Assembly (NCBI RefSeq): GCF_018687515.1
Contig: NZ_CP061294.1
Span: 930,001-994,000, forward strand
Origin: Polynucleobacter sp. MWH-Spelu-300-X4
GTDB lineage: Bacteria; Pseudomonadota; Gammaproteobacteria; Burkholderiales; Burkholderiaceae
Direction of reading: 5' to 3'
Length of the DNA stretch: 64,000 bases
The translations under genes and the position numbers were made by a program. Positions 48,028 through 56,028 of the stretch are shown piece by piece. The notes under the pieces are model-generated. The model saw nothing but the letters and a program-made list of their open reading frames with translations. It searched no databases and was not told the DNA's origin. Each line of letters begins with the position of its first letter. Within the stretch, counting starts at the first letter, position 1.

Positions 48028-48462
48028 CTATTTTCCAACTGGAGGAATAACTGTACTTCTTGGAGCAACGGTAAGCGTAACTGAAGCTTTACCACCAAAT
48101 GACCCTTCTTCAATTTCAATGGTTGCTGTTCTATCTTTTTTAATAAACACCAAAATACTATTTTTAGTTTTTGTTGAAGAAACTAAGGTCCACCCAGATT
48201 TTTGATACTGATCTCTAAAGAAATTAAAAGTTTCCGTACCATTTTGAGCAGAATTAATTGCCACGCGACCTGCCCAACCATCACCACTACCCAAAATCAA
48301 AGACTTTTCATTATCAATGCGTGACCCACCAGGCAAAGGCATATCACCCAGCAATTTATTTTGAACATCCGACAGGCTTTCACCATCAGCATTAGTTAAG
48401 GGAGCTGAAGCACAAGCAACAAGCCCGATACTTAAAAATAGTGCTATTAATAATTTATTCAT
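48028..48462 (-). CDS. Predicted lipoprotein of unknown function
   Basis: A 144-aa protein with a lipoprotein signal (MNKLLIALFLSIGLVACAS, lipid-bearing Cys17). The mature part has an alpha/beta pattern (GWAGRVAINSAQNGTETFNFFRDQYQKSGWTLVSST), like DUF4810- or BamC-type small domains, with low confidence. It is followed by the 47-aa gene. No signal-specific promoter motif is obvious in the 375-bp gap upstream. Confidence 0.65.
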   Translation of the reverse strand: MNKLLIALFLSIGLVACASAPLTNADGESLSDVQNKLLGDMPLPGGSRIDNEKSLILGSGDGWAGRVAINSAQNGTETFNFFRDQYQKSGWTLVSSTKTKNSILVFIKKDRTATIEIEEGSFGGKASVTLTVAPRSTVIPPVGK

Positions 48463-48837
48463 TGATTTTTATCCACAAAATACAAAGCGATAACAGTAAT
48501 GTAATCGCATTTGCTGCAACAATGAGCTGCACCTCAATTATGCAACCATAAATCAACCCAAGGTAACCATTGTTAATGTTGCGGCTAAGTAGCCGAGCAT
48601 AGATTCCATAAAAACATTTATAAAAATTATCTTTCAGATTAATGTCAATAGGGGTAAAAAATTATTTTTCTCAAAATTTTTCAAAACTTATCCACAGCTT
48701 CTGTGGACTACTACCTCTAAAAAATAGAAAAAGTCTTATACAACATGGCTTGAAGTTGCTTGCCCAAAAAATAGGCAGATCATTTTTAAATTAAGTGAAA
48801 AATAATTTAACAAATGTAATTCTCAAAAATATTTTTC
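48463..48837. other. 375-bp gene-free AT-rich gap with two perfect DnaA boxes and small hairpins
   Basis: No convincing reading frame is seen. TTATCCACA occurs at 48469-48477 and 48688-48696, both on the plus strand. The second is part of a TCCACAG-CTT-CTGTGGA hairpin. A CGGCTA-AG-TAGCCG inverted repeat lies near 48591. The right half is very AT-rich. No dnaA, dnaN or rnpA is nearby, so it is not an obvious oriC. Confidence 0.5.
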
Positions 48838-49272
48838 TTAAACAACTTGACACAGAAAAATCTTGCCTTCTTTTTCCTCTACATCCAGCTTAATAAGAGT
48901 AGCGCCTCGTGGGCAAGGCCCAGAAATGCATTCTCCCGTATCTGGTAAATATTGAGCATCATGAGATGCACAAATAAGCGCTGTTTTATCTTGTGTAAAA
49001 AATTTACCTGGCTGCCAATCCAATTCCATCGCCACATGAGCACAACGATTAAGGTAAGCATGAGCTATACCATCGTGACGAATCAAAAAAGCAGGCAATG
49101 TTTCATCAACTCTATGGTCTACACCACCTACTCTTTGTGCAATATCGGAAGCTCTCACCTGAAATCTAAAACCATCCTCTCCATCAACCAATAAATCTGA
49201 TGGGCAAATGGAGTGGCCGGACTGCACTAAAGGTTCAAAATCTTCAGACTCGGAAATGGCTTCTTGACTCAT
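48838..49272 (-). CDS. Rieske [2Fe-2S] ferredoxin-like protein
   Basis: A 144-aa single-domain Rieske protein. The cluster ligands are clear: RCAHVAMEL (Cys-X-His) and CASHDAQYLPDTGECISGPC (Cys-X2-His). No signal peptide. Family members serve as electron donors to ring-hydroxylating oxygenases or are stand-alone soluble proteins. No oxygenase is adjacent. Divergent from the Nudix gene with 100 bp between starts. The N-terminal 40 residues are variable. Confidence 0.88.
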   Translation of the reverse strand: MSQEAISESEDFEPLVQSGHSICPSDLLVDGEDGFRFQVRASDIAQRVGGVDHRVDETLPAFLIRHDGIAHAYLNRCAHVAMELDWQPGKFFTQDKTALICASHDAQYLPDTGECISGPCPRGATLIKLDVEEKEGKIFLCQVV

Positions 49273-49317
49273 ATCTCTATATTTTTCGTTAATAATGTGA
49301 ATGTTAGATTGATTATG

Positions 49318-49334
49318 AAGCTAATGGTTAGCTT
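49318..49334. promoter_or_regulatory. Inverted repeat in the Rieske-Nudix divergent gap
   Basis: AAGCTAA-TGG-TTAGCTT, a perfect 7-bp inverted repeat 39-55 bp ahead of the Nudix ATG. It could be an operator. No TPP riboswitch is present here. Confidence 0.3.
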
Positions 49335-49372
49335 TAGACGATAATCAAGCGATATTTAAGAATATTGTAGAT

Positions 49373-50188
49373 ATGTCATTAATTTCCGCCACAACTAGAG
49401 CTGCACTCGAGGAGTTACTTGAAACTTCTATAAGACCAGTTCCCCATCATTGGTTGAGCGTTCGCTATGGCGTTCATATTATTGGCCATATTCAGCCAGA
49501 TTATGTGCCCATTATTGAGCGTTATATTGAAGAAACGGAAAGTAATGCACTTGTTCGTTTTGGCGAGCATCTTCAATTAGAAAAATTACCACCTAGCCTA
49601 TTAAGCCAAGAATTAAGAGATTTAGCAGAGTTTCTCAAAAAAGAAGGCTTAGTTCCTGGTTGGCGAGGTGAAGAATTTGCTTGGGTTGATGAACTAGGCC
49701 ATGAGCGTTTTAGAGTTGAACGAGCTATTTTTAGATCTTTAGGCTTTCATAGCAGAGCCTGTCATATCAATGGCTATACCCAAAATAAAGAAATCTGGCT
49801 GGGAAAACGTAGCATGACCAAAGCCACAGACCCCAACATGTTGGATAACATTGCCGCAGGCGGCATTAGTGCTGATGAAACGCCACAACAATGTGCTCTT
49901 CGAGAGCTTTGGGAAGAATCCGGCATTCCAGAAAATTTAGCTAGATTGATTGACCCGATTGGCGTTATCCATGTCAAACGTGTTGTAGAGCCCAAAGGCC
50001 TACACGATGAGAGCCTGTTTATTTTCGACCTAGAACTTCCTGATGACTTTAATCCTCAAAATAATGATGGTGAAGTTGAAGGGTTTATACGCCTACCTTT
50101 CGCAAGCGCTGCAGAATTAATCTTAGAAGGTGCGCTCACCCCCGATGCTGCAGCTGTGACTGCTGATTTCTTGCTAAGAAAAGCCTAA
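49373..50188 (+). CDS. Nudix hydrolase with DUF4743 (TNR3-type, thiamine-linked)
   Basis: A 271-aa protein: N-terminal DUF4743 region (about 1-120) then a Nudix domain with a perfect box GGISADETPQQCALRELWEESGI. This architecture matches the yeast TNR3 N-terminal domain and its relatives, reported to hydrolyse damaged thiamine diphosphate forms such as oxythiamine diphosphate. The next genes (PnuC/PnuT transporter, NadR-like kinase) and the downstream TPP riboswitch support a thiamine role. The stop is 9 nt before the transporter ATG. Confidence 0.88.
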   Translation: MSLISATTRAALEELLETSIRPVPHHWLSVRYGVHIIGHIQPDYVPIIERYIEETESNALVRFGEHLQLEKLPPSLLSQELRDLAEFLKKEGLVPGWRGEEFAWVDELGHERFRVERAIFRSLGFHSRACHINGYTQNKEIWLGKRSMTKATDPNMLDNIAAGGISADETPQQCALRELWEESGIPENLARLIDPIGVIHVKRVVEPKGLHDESLFIFDLELPDDFNPQNNDGEVEGFIRLPFASAAELILEGALTPDAAAVTADFLLRKA

Positions 50189-50197
50189 TCAGTTCTA

Positions 50198-50761
50198 ATG
50201 AATTTAGAAATCATTGCTTTTGTACTGTCATTGTTTTGCGTGGCATTAAATGCTAAAGGCCATGTTCTAACGTGGCCCTTAGCAATTATCAGCTCCTTAG
50301 CCTATAGCTGGGTGTTTCAAGATGCCAAGCTATTTGGTGATGCCGCCCTTCAATTAGTTTTTGTCGTTTTAGCCATCTATGGCTGGGTTAAATGGTTTAA
50401 AAAAACAACTTCATCTATAGCGTTTAGCCACATCAAAGCCAAATCAATCACTTATATGGCCATAGCTTGCTTGGCTTTATTCGTATTGATTAAATTTGCT
50501 TTAATTCAATACACCAGCTCAGACGTACCAACCATCGATGCATTCTTAACAGCAGCTAGTTTGGTGGCAACTTATATGAGCGCTCATAAGTGGATTGAGA
50601 ATTGGCTAGTTTGGGCTTTCGTTGATGTTATTTATATTGGGCTTTATATATTTAAGGGCTTGTATTTAACAGCTGTGCTGTATGGGCTATTTATTGCTTT
50701 ATGTGTTTTAGGCTGGCACCAATGGTCAAAGCTGATGGGCTCAGAAGGTAACAAAGCATGA
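50198..50761 (+). CDS. pnuT: PnuC/PnuT family vitamin transporter (predicted thiamine)
   Basis: A 187-aa inner-membrane protein with about seven helices of the PnuC fold (FCVALNAKGHVLTWPLAIISSLAYSWVFQDAKLFGDAALQLVFVVLAIYGWVKW; WIENWLVWAFVDVIYIGLYIFKGLYLTAVLYGLFIALCVLGWHQW). PnuC family members carry nicotinamide riboside, riboflavin or thiamine by facilitated diffusion with phosphorylation trapping. Thiamine is favoured by the TPP-riboswitch neighbour. It overlaps the kinase gene by 4 nt. Confidence 0.85.
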   Translation: MNLEIIAFVLSLFCVALNAKGHVLTWPLAIISSLAYSWVFQDAKLFGDAALQLVFVVLAIYGWVKWFKKTTSSIAFSHIKAKSITYMAIACLALFVLIKFALIQYTSSDVPTIDAFLTAASLVATYMSAHKWIENWLVWAFVDVIYIGLYIFKGLYLTAVLYGLFIALCVLGWHQWSKLMGSEGNKA

Positions 50762-51330
50762 GCCACATTATCAAAGTTGCCATTATTGGTGCCGAATGTA
50801 CTGGCAAGACAACCTTAGCTCAAAATTTAACTGCTCTGTATCAAACAAAATATCCTGCAGCGTTTGTGCCTGAGGCACTACGTTTATTTGTGGAGAATGA
50901 AAAAAGAACGCCTAAAGCAGAAGAACAAGCATTCATCGCCCTTGAACAAAAGAATCTTGAAAAAGAACTGGCTTCGAAATTAATTCTTGAGCATGAGAAC
51001 CCTGAGCTTGTATTTTTATTTTGCGACACAACACCTTTGCTAACAGGTATTTATAGCGAAGTTGTGTTTGGGGCTACCGACCAGGGTGTTAAGAAAATTG
51101 CCCAAAATCATGACTACGATTTAACACTTTTCACGCAAATTGATTTTCCATGGAAAAGCGATGGTATCCAACGCGATGGCCCACTCGCTCAAGCCAAGGT
51201 TCATTACAGAATCCAGGCTAAATTAGATAGCCTCAAGATTCCCTATCGCATAGTGAGCGGTGGTGTTCAAAAACGCCTTCAAATAACAGAAAAATACATC
51301 CAAGAACTGCTGACATCACTCGAATACTAA
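50758..51330 (+). CDS. NadR-like P-loop kinase (predicted thiamine kinase)
   Basis: A 190-aa AAA_28 (NadR/Ttd14-type) P-loop protein. Walker A is IIGAECTGKTTLA; further motifs are FVPEALRLFVEN, FCDTTPLLTGIYSEVVFG and TQIDFPWKSDGIQRDGP. NadR kinases phosphorylate nicotinamide riboside, but the NMN adenylyltransferase domain is absent and the gene is coupled to a PnuT-type transporter beside a TPP riboswitch. The likely job is to trap imported thiamine (or its pyrimidine/thiazole) by phosphorylation. Nicotinamide riboside remains the main alternative. Confidence 0.8.
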   Translation: MSHIIKVAIIGAECTGKTTLAQNLTALYQTKYPAAFVPEALRLFVENEKRTPKAEEQAFIALEQKNLEKELASKLILEHENPELVFLFCDTTPLLTGIYSEVVFGATDQGVKKIAQNHDYDLTLFTQIDFPWKSDGIQRDGPLAQAKVHYRIQAKLDSLKIPYRIVSGGVQKRLQITEKYIQELLTSLEY

Positions 51331-51337
51331 AAGTATT

Positions 51338-51343
51338 TATAAT
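51338..51343 (+). promoter_or_regulatory. -10 element of the riboswitch/TonB-receptor transcript
   Basis: Perfect TATAAT 8 bp after the kinase stop and about 28 bp upstream of the riboswitch. No good -35 is seen at the normal distance. Inference that the receptor has its own promoter. Confidence 0.4.
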
Positions 51344-51370
51344 ATGACTATCTAGAAGTTTTAGATATTA

Positions 51371-51456
51371 GCTCGGGGTCCTGCATCTAGCCTTATCGGA
51401 TGTGGGTGAGAAATACCCGTTGAACCTGATCTCGATAATGCGAGCGCAGGGAAGCG
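51371..51456 (+). ncRNA. TPP riboswitch (THI element)
   Basis: The conserved blocks are present in order: CTCGGGGTCC, then GGTGAGAAATACCC, TTGAACCTGATCTCGATAATGCGAGCGCAGGGAAGC. This matches the THI-box core that binds thiamine diphosphate. It lies 50 nt upstream of the TonB-dependent receptor ATG. Confidence 0.96.
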
Positions 51457-51479
51457 TCCAAAATCGCATCCCAAACTCG

Positions 51480-51510
51480 CCATCGTTTAAATAAGGAGTA
51501 TTAACGATGG
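51480..51510 (+). promoter_or_regulatory. Start-codon-sequestering hairpin of the riboswitch expression platform
   Basis: Perfect 8-bp inverted repeat CCATCGTT (51480-51487) / AACGATGG (51503-51510). The AAGGAG ribosome-binding site lies in the 15-nt loop, and the ATG at 51507 is in the stem. It suggests translational shut-off when TPP is bound. Confidence 0.75.
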
Positions 51511-53672
51511 CTTATATGCCAAAACTAAACCGTATTGCAGGCGCTTGCGCCCTGCTATTTATCATCAACTCTCAAGTTTCTGCCGAAGAAGCCCAGTTAT
51601 CCCCCGTGGTGGTGACTGGTGAAAAAGGCACTGGTTATGTGGCAAAAAGTGCCATGATTGCAGGCCCTGGCGGTACTCAAGAAGTTAACTTAAAAGACTT
51701 ACCTGCATCAGTAACAGTTATTACACGTGATCTTTTAGACGATAAACAAGTAAAGGTTATGTCTGAAGCTGTTCGCTTAGATGCCTCAATTGGCGACTAC
51801 TATTCACCTGTTGGCTATTATGAAAATTTATATGTCCGTGGTTTTCAATTGGACCCAGCAACAAGTTTTAGAGTAAACGGTTTAACGGTTACCGGCGAAC
51901 AAAATTTCGCATTTGAAAATAAAGAACGTATGGAAATTCTTAAGGGTGTTAGCGCTCTCGAGGTAGGCGCAGCGTCACCTGGAGGAATCGTTAATTTTGT
52001 AACTAAGCGCCCTAAAGAAGTAACATCATTTACTGTCGGCACTGGTGAAAGAGGCACCGCCTATACCGCAGTTGATTACGGAACTTTTTTTGATGAGGCT
52101 AAAACCCTAGGTATTCGCATTAATGCAGCACATGAGAATATCAGGCCATTTGTTGCTGGCGCTGAAGGTAAACGAGATTTTGCAAGCATAGCTATCGATG
52201 CAAAAATAAGTAATCAAACTAAAGTTGAGCTTGATTTTGAGTATCAAAACAAAAGTGAAAGATCAGTTCCTTCTTTGATGATGTTGGGAGATGCCCCTAA
52301 TATGAGCTTTCCCAATGTGCCAGCGGATATCATGCTTGGACGCTATTCATGGGTACCGCCAACGGACATTATTTCAACCAATGCAAGCCTAAAAATTACT
52401 CATGAAATTGACAACTCACTGAAAGGATTTTTTAACTTAGGTCATAGTGAAGTAAAAATAAATGATCAGTCTCTTTATGCCTATGGGTGCACAGACTCCT
52501 CCTCTGTATGGCATATAAATTTCTGCTCCAATGGTAACTATGATGCTTATGACTTTAGAAGCTTAGGGGAAATAAGAAGAAACGATCAAATTCAAACCGG
52601 TCTAACAGGGAACCATCAGTGGTTAGGCATGAAACACTCTTGGACAATTGGAATTGATGAGTTAATTCGGTCTGTATACAAGGGAAATTCGATCTATTAC
52701 TGGGTTGGAACAGATAATTTAAGCCAGCCTTCTAACATTATGCCAACGCCAGCACCTGCAGGTACTGTTTATAAAATTCTTGATCACTCCCAATCAAGCA
52801 TATTCCTGAATGATCAAATAGACTTAAACAGCCAAGCAAAGTTATTTGCTGGTCTAAGAGCTATGCAAATGCGCCAAAAAGCATACGAAGTAACCACTGG
52901 AGATGCATATGCTGAACTAAACAAATGGTGGCTCTTGCCTCAAATTGGTTTAAGTTATGCACTAACTCCTCAAATAACTAACTATGTAAGTTACAGTAAA
53001 GGAGTTGAACCTGGAACTATTGCCTTATCTGACAGCTTTGTAAATCGAATAGTCATGCCTCCTAAACAAACAGAGCAATATGAAATAGGTAGCAAATTAT
53101 TGATTAACGCTGATTCGCTGTTGAGCTTTGCTCTTTTTCAAATGAGACGACCTAATGAGTTTTCTTTATACGATAGCGGCATACTCTACAAACTCTATCA
53201 AGAAGGCACGGTAACTAATCGTGGAGCAGAAATTTCACTGGCTCAAAAAGTTACTAATCGTCTAAATTTACTCGCTAGCGCCATGTATTTGAGAGCTGAT
53301 CAATCAGGCGCAGTCACTGACCCGACTCAAAATGGCAAACAAGCTATTGGCATCCCACACTGGAGAAGCATTGTTAACGCTGATTATTTGATACCTAACT
53401 ACGAACGCTTAAGTATTCAAGGTAGCTGGACTTATAGCTCAGGGAAGCCAATCGACATGCAAAACACAATGCAAGCGCCAAGTTACAACAAGTTTGATGC
53501 AGGCCTAAAGTATCTTGATAGAGTTGGTAAAGCCCAAGCTACTTATCGCATATTTGTAGAAAACATTTTTAATAAGTTCTATTGGCGAGATGTAAGTCAA
53601 AGCTTTGGCGCTAATATGCTTTACCCCGGAGCCCCAAGAATCATCAGAGCTACAGCCACTTTTGATTTTTAA
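51507..53672 (+). CDS. TonB-dependent outer-membrane receptor, predicted thiamine importer
   Basis: A 721-aa outer-membrane receptor. Signal peptide cleaved near residue 26 (SQVSA-EEA), a TonB-box-like LSPVVVTG at about 31-38, the plug domain (LPASVTVITRDLL; LYVRGFQLDP; MEILKGVSALEVGAASPGGIVNFVTKRP) and a 22-strand barrel ending in Phe (TATFDF). The plug resembles ferric siderophore receptors, but control by a TPP riboswitch points to thiamine or a thiamine precursor. AAGGAG precedes the ATG. Its stop abuts the convergent GNAT gene. Confidence 0.92.
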   Translation: MAYMPKLNRIAGACALLFIINSQVSAEEAQLSPVVVTGEKGTGYVAKSAMIAGPGGTQEVNLKDLPASVTVITRDLLDDKQVKVMSEAVRLDASIGDYYSPVGYYENLYVRGFQLDPATSFRVNGLTVTGEQNFAFENKERMEILKGVSALEVGAASPGGIVNFVTKRPKEVTSFTVGTGERGTAYTAVDYGTFFDEAKTLGIRINAAHENIRPFVAGAEGKRDFASIAIDAKISNQTKVELDFEYQNKSERSVPSLMMLGDAPNMSFPNVPADIMLGRYSWVPPTDIISTNASLKITHEIDNSLKGFFNLGHSEVKINDQSLYAYGCTDSSSVWHINFCSNGNYDAYDFRSLGEIRRNDQIQTGLTGNHQWLGMKHSWTIGIDELIRSVYKGNSIYYWVGTDNLSQPSNIMPTPAPAGTVYKILDHSQSSIFLNDQIDLNSQAKLFAGLRAMQMRQKAYEVTTGDAYAELNKWWLLPQIGLSYALTPQITNYVSYSKGVEPGTIALSDSFVNRIVMPPKQTEQYEIGSKLLINADSLLSFALFQMRRPNEFSLYDSGILYKLYQEGTVTNRGAEISLAQKVTNRLNLLASAMYLRADQSGAVTDPTQNGKQAIGIPHWRSIVNADYLIPNYERLSIQGSWTYSSGKPIDMQNTMQAPSYNKFDAGLKYLDRVGKAQATYRIFVENIFNKFYWRDVSQSFGANMLYPGAPRIIRATATFDF

Positions 53673-54098
53673 TCAAATCTCTAAGCGCATTTCAACATGA
53701 TCAATACCCACTTCATCGAAGATCGGGCCATGAGGTTCAAAGCCTGATTGAGCATAAAAAGAAATTGCGTGAACTTGGGCGTGCAAGATAAATTCTTGTA
53801 CGCCTTTTTCTTTTCCAACCTCTATTAACTTCAAAAGAATTGCCTTACCAAACCCCCTCCCTCGATGAGAGGCATCTATAGCCATACGCCCTATTCTTGC
53901 TTTTGCGCCATTAATAATTAAGCGTCCCGTGCCTACAGCAACACCATCAACTGTTAATACAGCATGCCAAGCTACCGTATCAAGATGATCCCACTCCTCT
54001 TCTTCGGGGATAGATTGAGCCTTAACAAAAGCTTCATACCGAATAGGCTTAACGAAATCTTTTGCCAAGTTCCAGGTAGTTACTTCTAAATTCATCAT
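53673..54098 (-). CDS. GNAT family N-acetyltransferase
   Basis: A 141-aa acetyltransferase. I chose the ATG ending at 54098 because it overlaps the TGA of the DUF486 gene by 4 nt (ATGA). Motifs: DTVAWHAVLTVDGVAVGTGRLIINGAKARIGRMAIDASHRGRGFGKAILLKLI (acetyl-CoA loop RGRGFGK) and AQVHAISFYAQSGFEPHGPIFDEVGIDHVEM. It resembles ElaA/YjcF-type GNATs. The substrate is unknown. Confidence 0.88.
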   Translation of the reverse strand: MMNLEVTTWNLAKDFVKPIRYEAFVKAQSIPEEEEWDHLDTVAWHAVLTVDGVAVGTGRLIINGAKARIGRMAIDASHRGRGFGKAILLKLIEVGKEKGVQEFILHAQVHAISFYAQSGFEPHGPIFDEVGIDHVEMRLEI

Positions 54099-54445
54099 CT
54101 GAATATAAAGTACACAGCACCCAAAAGACATAATCCAGCCCAAATAAAATCAATCTTAAATGGCTGCCCCATATATAAAACTGAAAATGGCACAAAAACA
54201 GCTAAGGTAATAATTTCTTGCGTAATCTTTAACTGAGCTAAATTGAAATGCTCAAAACCAATTCGATTGGCTGGCACCTGTAATGCATATTCAAAAAATG
54301 CAATCCCCCAACTTAAAATTGCAGCTATCCACCAAGGTTTATCGGATAAGTTTTTGAGATGGGCATACCAAGCAAAAGTCATAAAGACATTTGACATAAC
54401 GAGTAAGCCTACAAAACTGATAGGGGCCAAGATAGTTGATTGCAT
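54095..54445 (-). CDS. DMT family (DUF486) small membrane protein
   Basis: A 116-aa protein with four hydrophobic helices, matching DUF486, a small member of the drug/metabolite transporter superfamily (TFAWYAHLKNLSDKPWWIAAILSWGIAFFEYALQVPANRIG...). The substrate is unknown. Translationally coupled to the GNAT gene by a 4-nt overlap. Confidence 0.85.
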   Translation of the reverse strand: MQSTILAPISFVGLLVMSNVFMTFAWYAHLKNLSDKPWWIAAILSWGIAFFEYALQVPANRIGFEHFNLAQLKITQEIITLAVFVPFSVLYMGQPFKIDFIWAGLCLLGAVYFIFR

Positions 54446-54500
54446 TTTTCCAGTCAGATGAATGAGTTATAGGGGATATTAAAACAAAGACATGGAAAAT

Positions 54501-54529
54501 TTGGCATCTTTTAAAAATAAGGCTATAAT
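54501..54529 (+). promoter_or_regulatory. Promoter of tRNA-Asn
   Basis: TTGGCA (-35, 54501-54506), 17-bp spacer, TATAAT (-10, 54524-54529). The tRNA starts 11 bp after the -10. A strong sigma-70 match. Confidence 0.75.
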
Positions 54530-54539
54530 CTCGGTCTAT

Positions 54540-54615
54540 TCCTCGATAGCTCAGTCGGTAGAGCGCCGGACTGTTAATCCGTAGGTCCCTGGTTCGAGCC
54601 CAGGTCGAGGAGCCA
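54540..54615 (+). tRNA. tRNA-Asn(GTT)
   Basis: 76 nt including CCA. Acceptor TCCTCGA / TCGAGGA, anticodon loop CTGTTAA with anticodon GTT, T arm CCTGG-TTCGAGC-CCAGG, discriminator G and encoded CCA. Confidence 0.97.
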
Positions 54616-54625
54616 AATAACTAAG

Positions 54626-54656
54626 AAGCTTCTAAGGTGTATTTAGAGGCTTTTTT
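54626..54656 (+). terminator. Rho-independent terminator after tRNA-Asn
   Basis: AAGCTTCTAA / TTAGAGGCTT stem with one G-T pair and a 7-nt loop, then six T. It lies just before tRNA-Leu. Confidence 0.8.
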
Positions 54657-54660
54657 ATTA

Positions 54661-54744
54661 GCCCTGGTGGTGGAATGGTAGACACGCCGGTCTTAGAAGC
54701 CGGTGCCGAGAGGCGTGAGAGTTCGAGTCTCTCCTGGGGCACCA
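54661..54744 (+). tRNA. tRNA-Leu(TAG)
   Basis: 84 nt with a long variable arm (class II). Acceptor GCCCTGG / CTGGGGC, anticodon loop CTTAGAA with anticodon TAG, T arm GAGAG-TTCGAGT-CTCTC, encoded CCA. It starts right after the upstream terminator, so it may have little promoter of its own. Confidence 0.96.
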
Positions 54745-54764
54745 TCAAATACAAATAATCTCAG

Positions 54765-55571
54765 TTACGGATGTATATCTAAGGCCAATAACTCAGCCTC
54801 CGTAAACCCTGCAGCTTTTCTAGCCAAATAATTAAAAGGCCCTCTTAATTTAGGTGCCTCATATTTTTCCATCAAATCAGCATAAGCCTTAATGGGATCA
54901 ACAGACTCTCGTTGGCATAAATAGTTAAACCAATAATTGCCAATTTGCACATGCCCCACTTCATCATTCAGAATAATTTGTAAGATTTTGACTGTTTCAG
55001 GGTCATTTGCTTGAGCCAATTTCTCTTGAATAGGCGGTAAAGCATCTAACCCTCTTGATTCCATCGTGCGCGGCACTAAAGCCATCCTAGCTAATAAAGA
55101 ATCGGTGGTCTTACTCACCATCTCCCATAAGCTGTTATGTGCTGGGAAATCCCCATACTGAAAGCCTTGAACCTTGAGATGCTGATTTAATAAATCAAAG
55201 TGATAAGCCTCTTCTTGAGCAACCCTCAACCAATCTTCGTAATATTGCTGAGGCATATGAGGAAAACGCCAAATAGCATCTAAAGCCAAATTAATCGCAT
55301 TGAACTCTATATGCGCCAATGCGTGGATTAAGACAGCTCTACCCTCTTGTGTATGCATCGATCGACGCTTCACCAACCCTGGGTTCACCAATATAGGGTT
55401 CTCCGGCCGACCAGGAATCACAACCCCATCATCGGTGATACTTCTACTCACATCTAAAGCAACATGACCATTTAAATAGTCTTCGCGCAAACGGGCAACA
55501 CCCTGCCCCTTTAAGGTTGGGTCTGAGATACTTAACAGATGGAGTGCCGTTAACCTAAGCTCTTGATGCAT
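54765..55571 (-). CDS. DUF455 ferritin-like domain protein
   Basis: A 268-aa protein of the DUF455 family with ferritin-like helices. Carboxylate/His pairs are visible: HIEFNAINLALDAIWRF, EEAYHFDLLNQHL and NDEVGHVQIGNYWF, typical of a di-iron or metal site. Members occur widely in proteobacteria; the reaction is not established (related to MiaE-like enzymes). The start ATG at 55571 is 65 nt from the TfoX-like gene. Confidence 0.88.
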   Translation of the reverse strand: MHQELRLTALHLLSISDPTLKGQGVARLREDYLNGHVALDVSRSITDDGVVIPGRPENPILVNPGLVKRRSMHTQEGRAVLIHALAHIEFNAINLALDAIWRFPHMPQQYYEDWLRVAQEEAYHFDLLNQHLKVQGFQYGDFPAHNSLWEMVSKTTDSLLARMALVPRTMESRGLDALPPIQEKLAQANDPETVKILQIILNDEVGHVQIGNYWFNYLCQRESVDPIKAYADLMEKYEAPKLRGPFNYLARKAAGFTEAELLALDIHP

Positions 55572-55636
55572 GAGCCCAATTATCCACTTTCCGAAACAAC
55601 CTTCATAGATAAAGGATGCAACTCAGCTAATAACTC

Positions 55637-55978
55637 TCAGGCATTCTTAACCCTTAGGGCCGCTCCCAATGCTTTTCTAGCCCACTCAATTGCCATCGGC
55701 GGCTCATCATATATATCCAATGGCACCTCAAAGAAAGATAGCTCTATTGTTTTCTTTTTACCTACTTTATCTATCCGTTCATAAGAGAATGGCCTCAATG
55801 AGCGCTTAGAAAAGTCTGAGCTTGTTAAATGATCCACCTTAAGATAAAGAACACCACCAATAAAAATAGCGAACATCACACCATCTTTAAAGACCCCATA
55901 ACCCCCAAACATTTTTCGAATATTTAAAGGTTGTAATGGTTCCCATAACTCAAGAATTAGTTCTAACTGCTGATCCAT
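55637..55978 (-). CDS. TfoX N-terminal domain protein
   Basis: A 113-aa protein with the TfoX/Sxy N-terminal fold (IRKMFGGYGVFKDGVMFAIFIGGVLYLKVD; RPFSYERIDKVGKKKTIELSFFEVP). The C-terminal TfoX domain of competence regulators is absent, as in many short relatives. Role unknown; a link to competence is possible but not shown. Divergent from the DUF1653 gene. Confidence 0.88.
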   Translation of the reverse strand: MDQQLELILELWEPLQPLNIRKMFGGYGVFKDGVMFAIFIGGVLYLKVDHLTSSDFSKRSLRPFSYERIDKVGKKKTIELSFFEVPLDIYDEPPMAIEWARKALGAALRVKNA

Positions 55979-56028
55979 GTGAATATCTTATATGATGATT
56001 ACCTCACCAACAATTTGATTCAGCACCC

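Noticed and set aside
48463-48837. Possible replication origin because of two DnaA boxes and AT-richness
   Set aside because: Only two boxes, no dnaA, dnaN, rnpA or gyrB beside it, and spacing unlike an oriC box cluster.
46173-48837. Prophage or integrative element at tRNA-Arg
   Set aside because: No integrase, no phage structural gene and no repeat of the tRNA 3' end recognised.
51507-53672. Ferric siderophore receptor identity
   Set aside because: The plug domain looks siderophore-type, but there is no Fur box, and a clear TPP riboswitch controls it, so thiamine is the better call.
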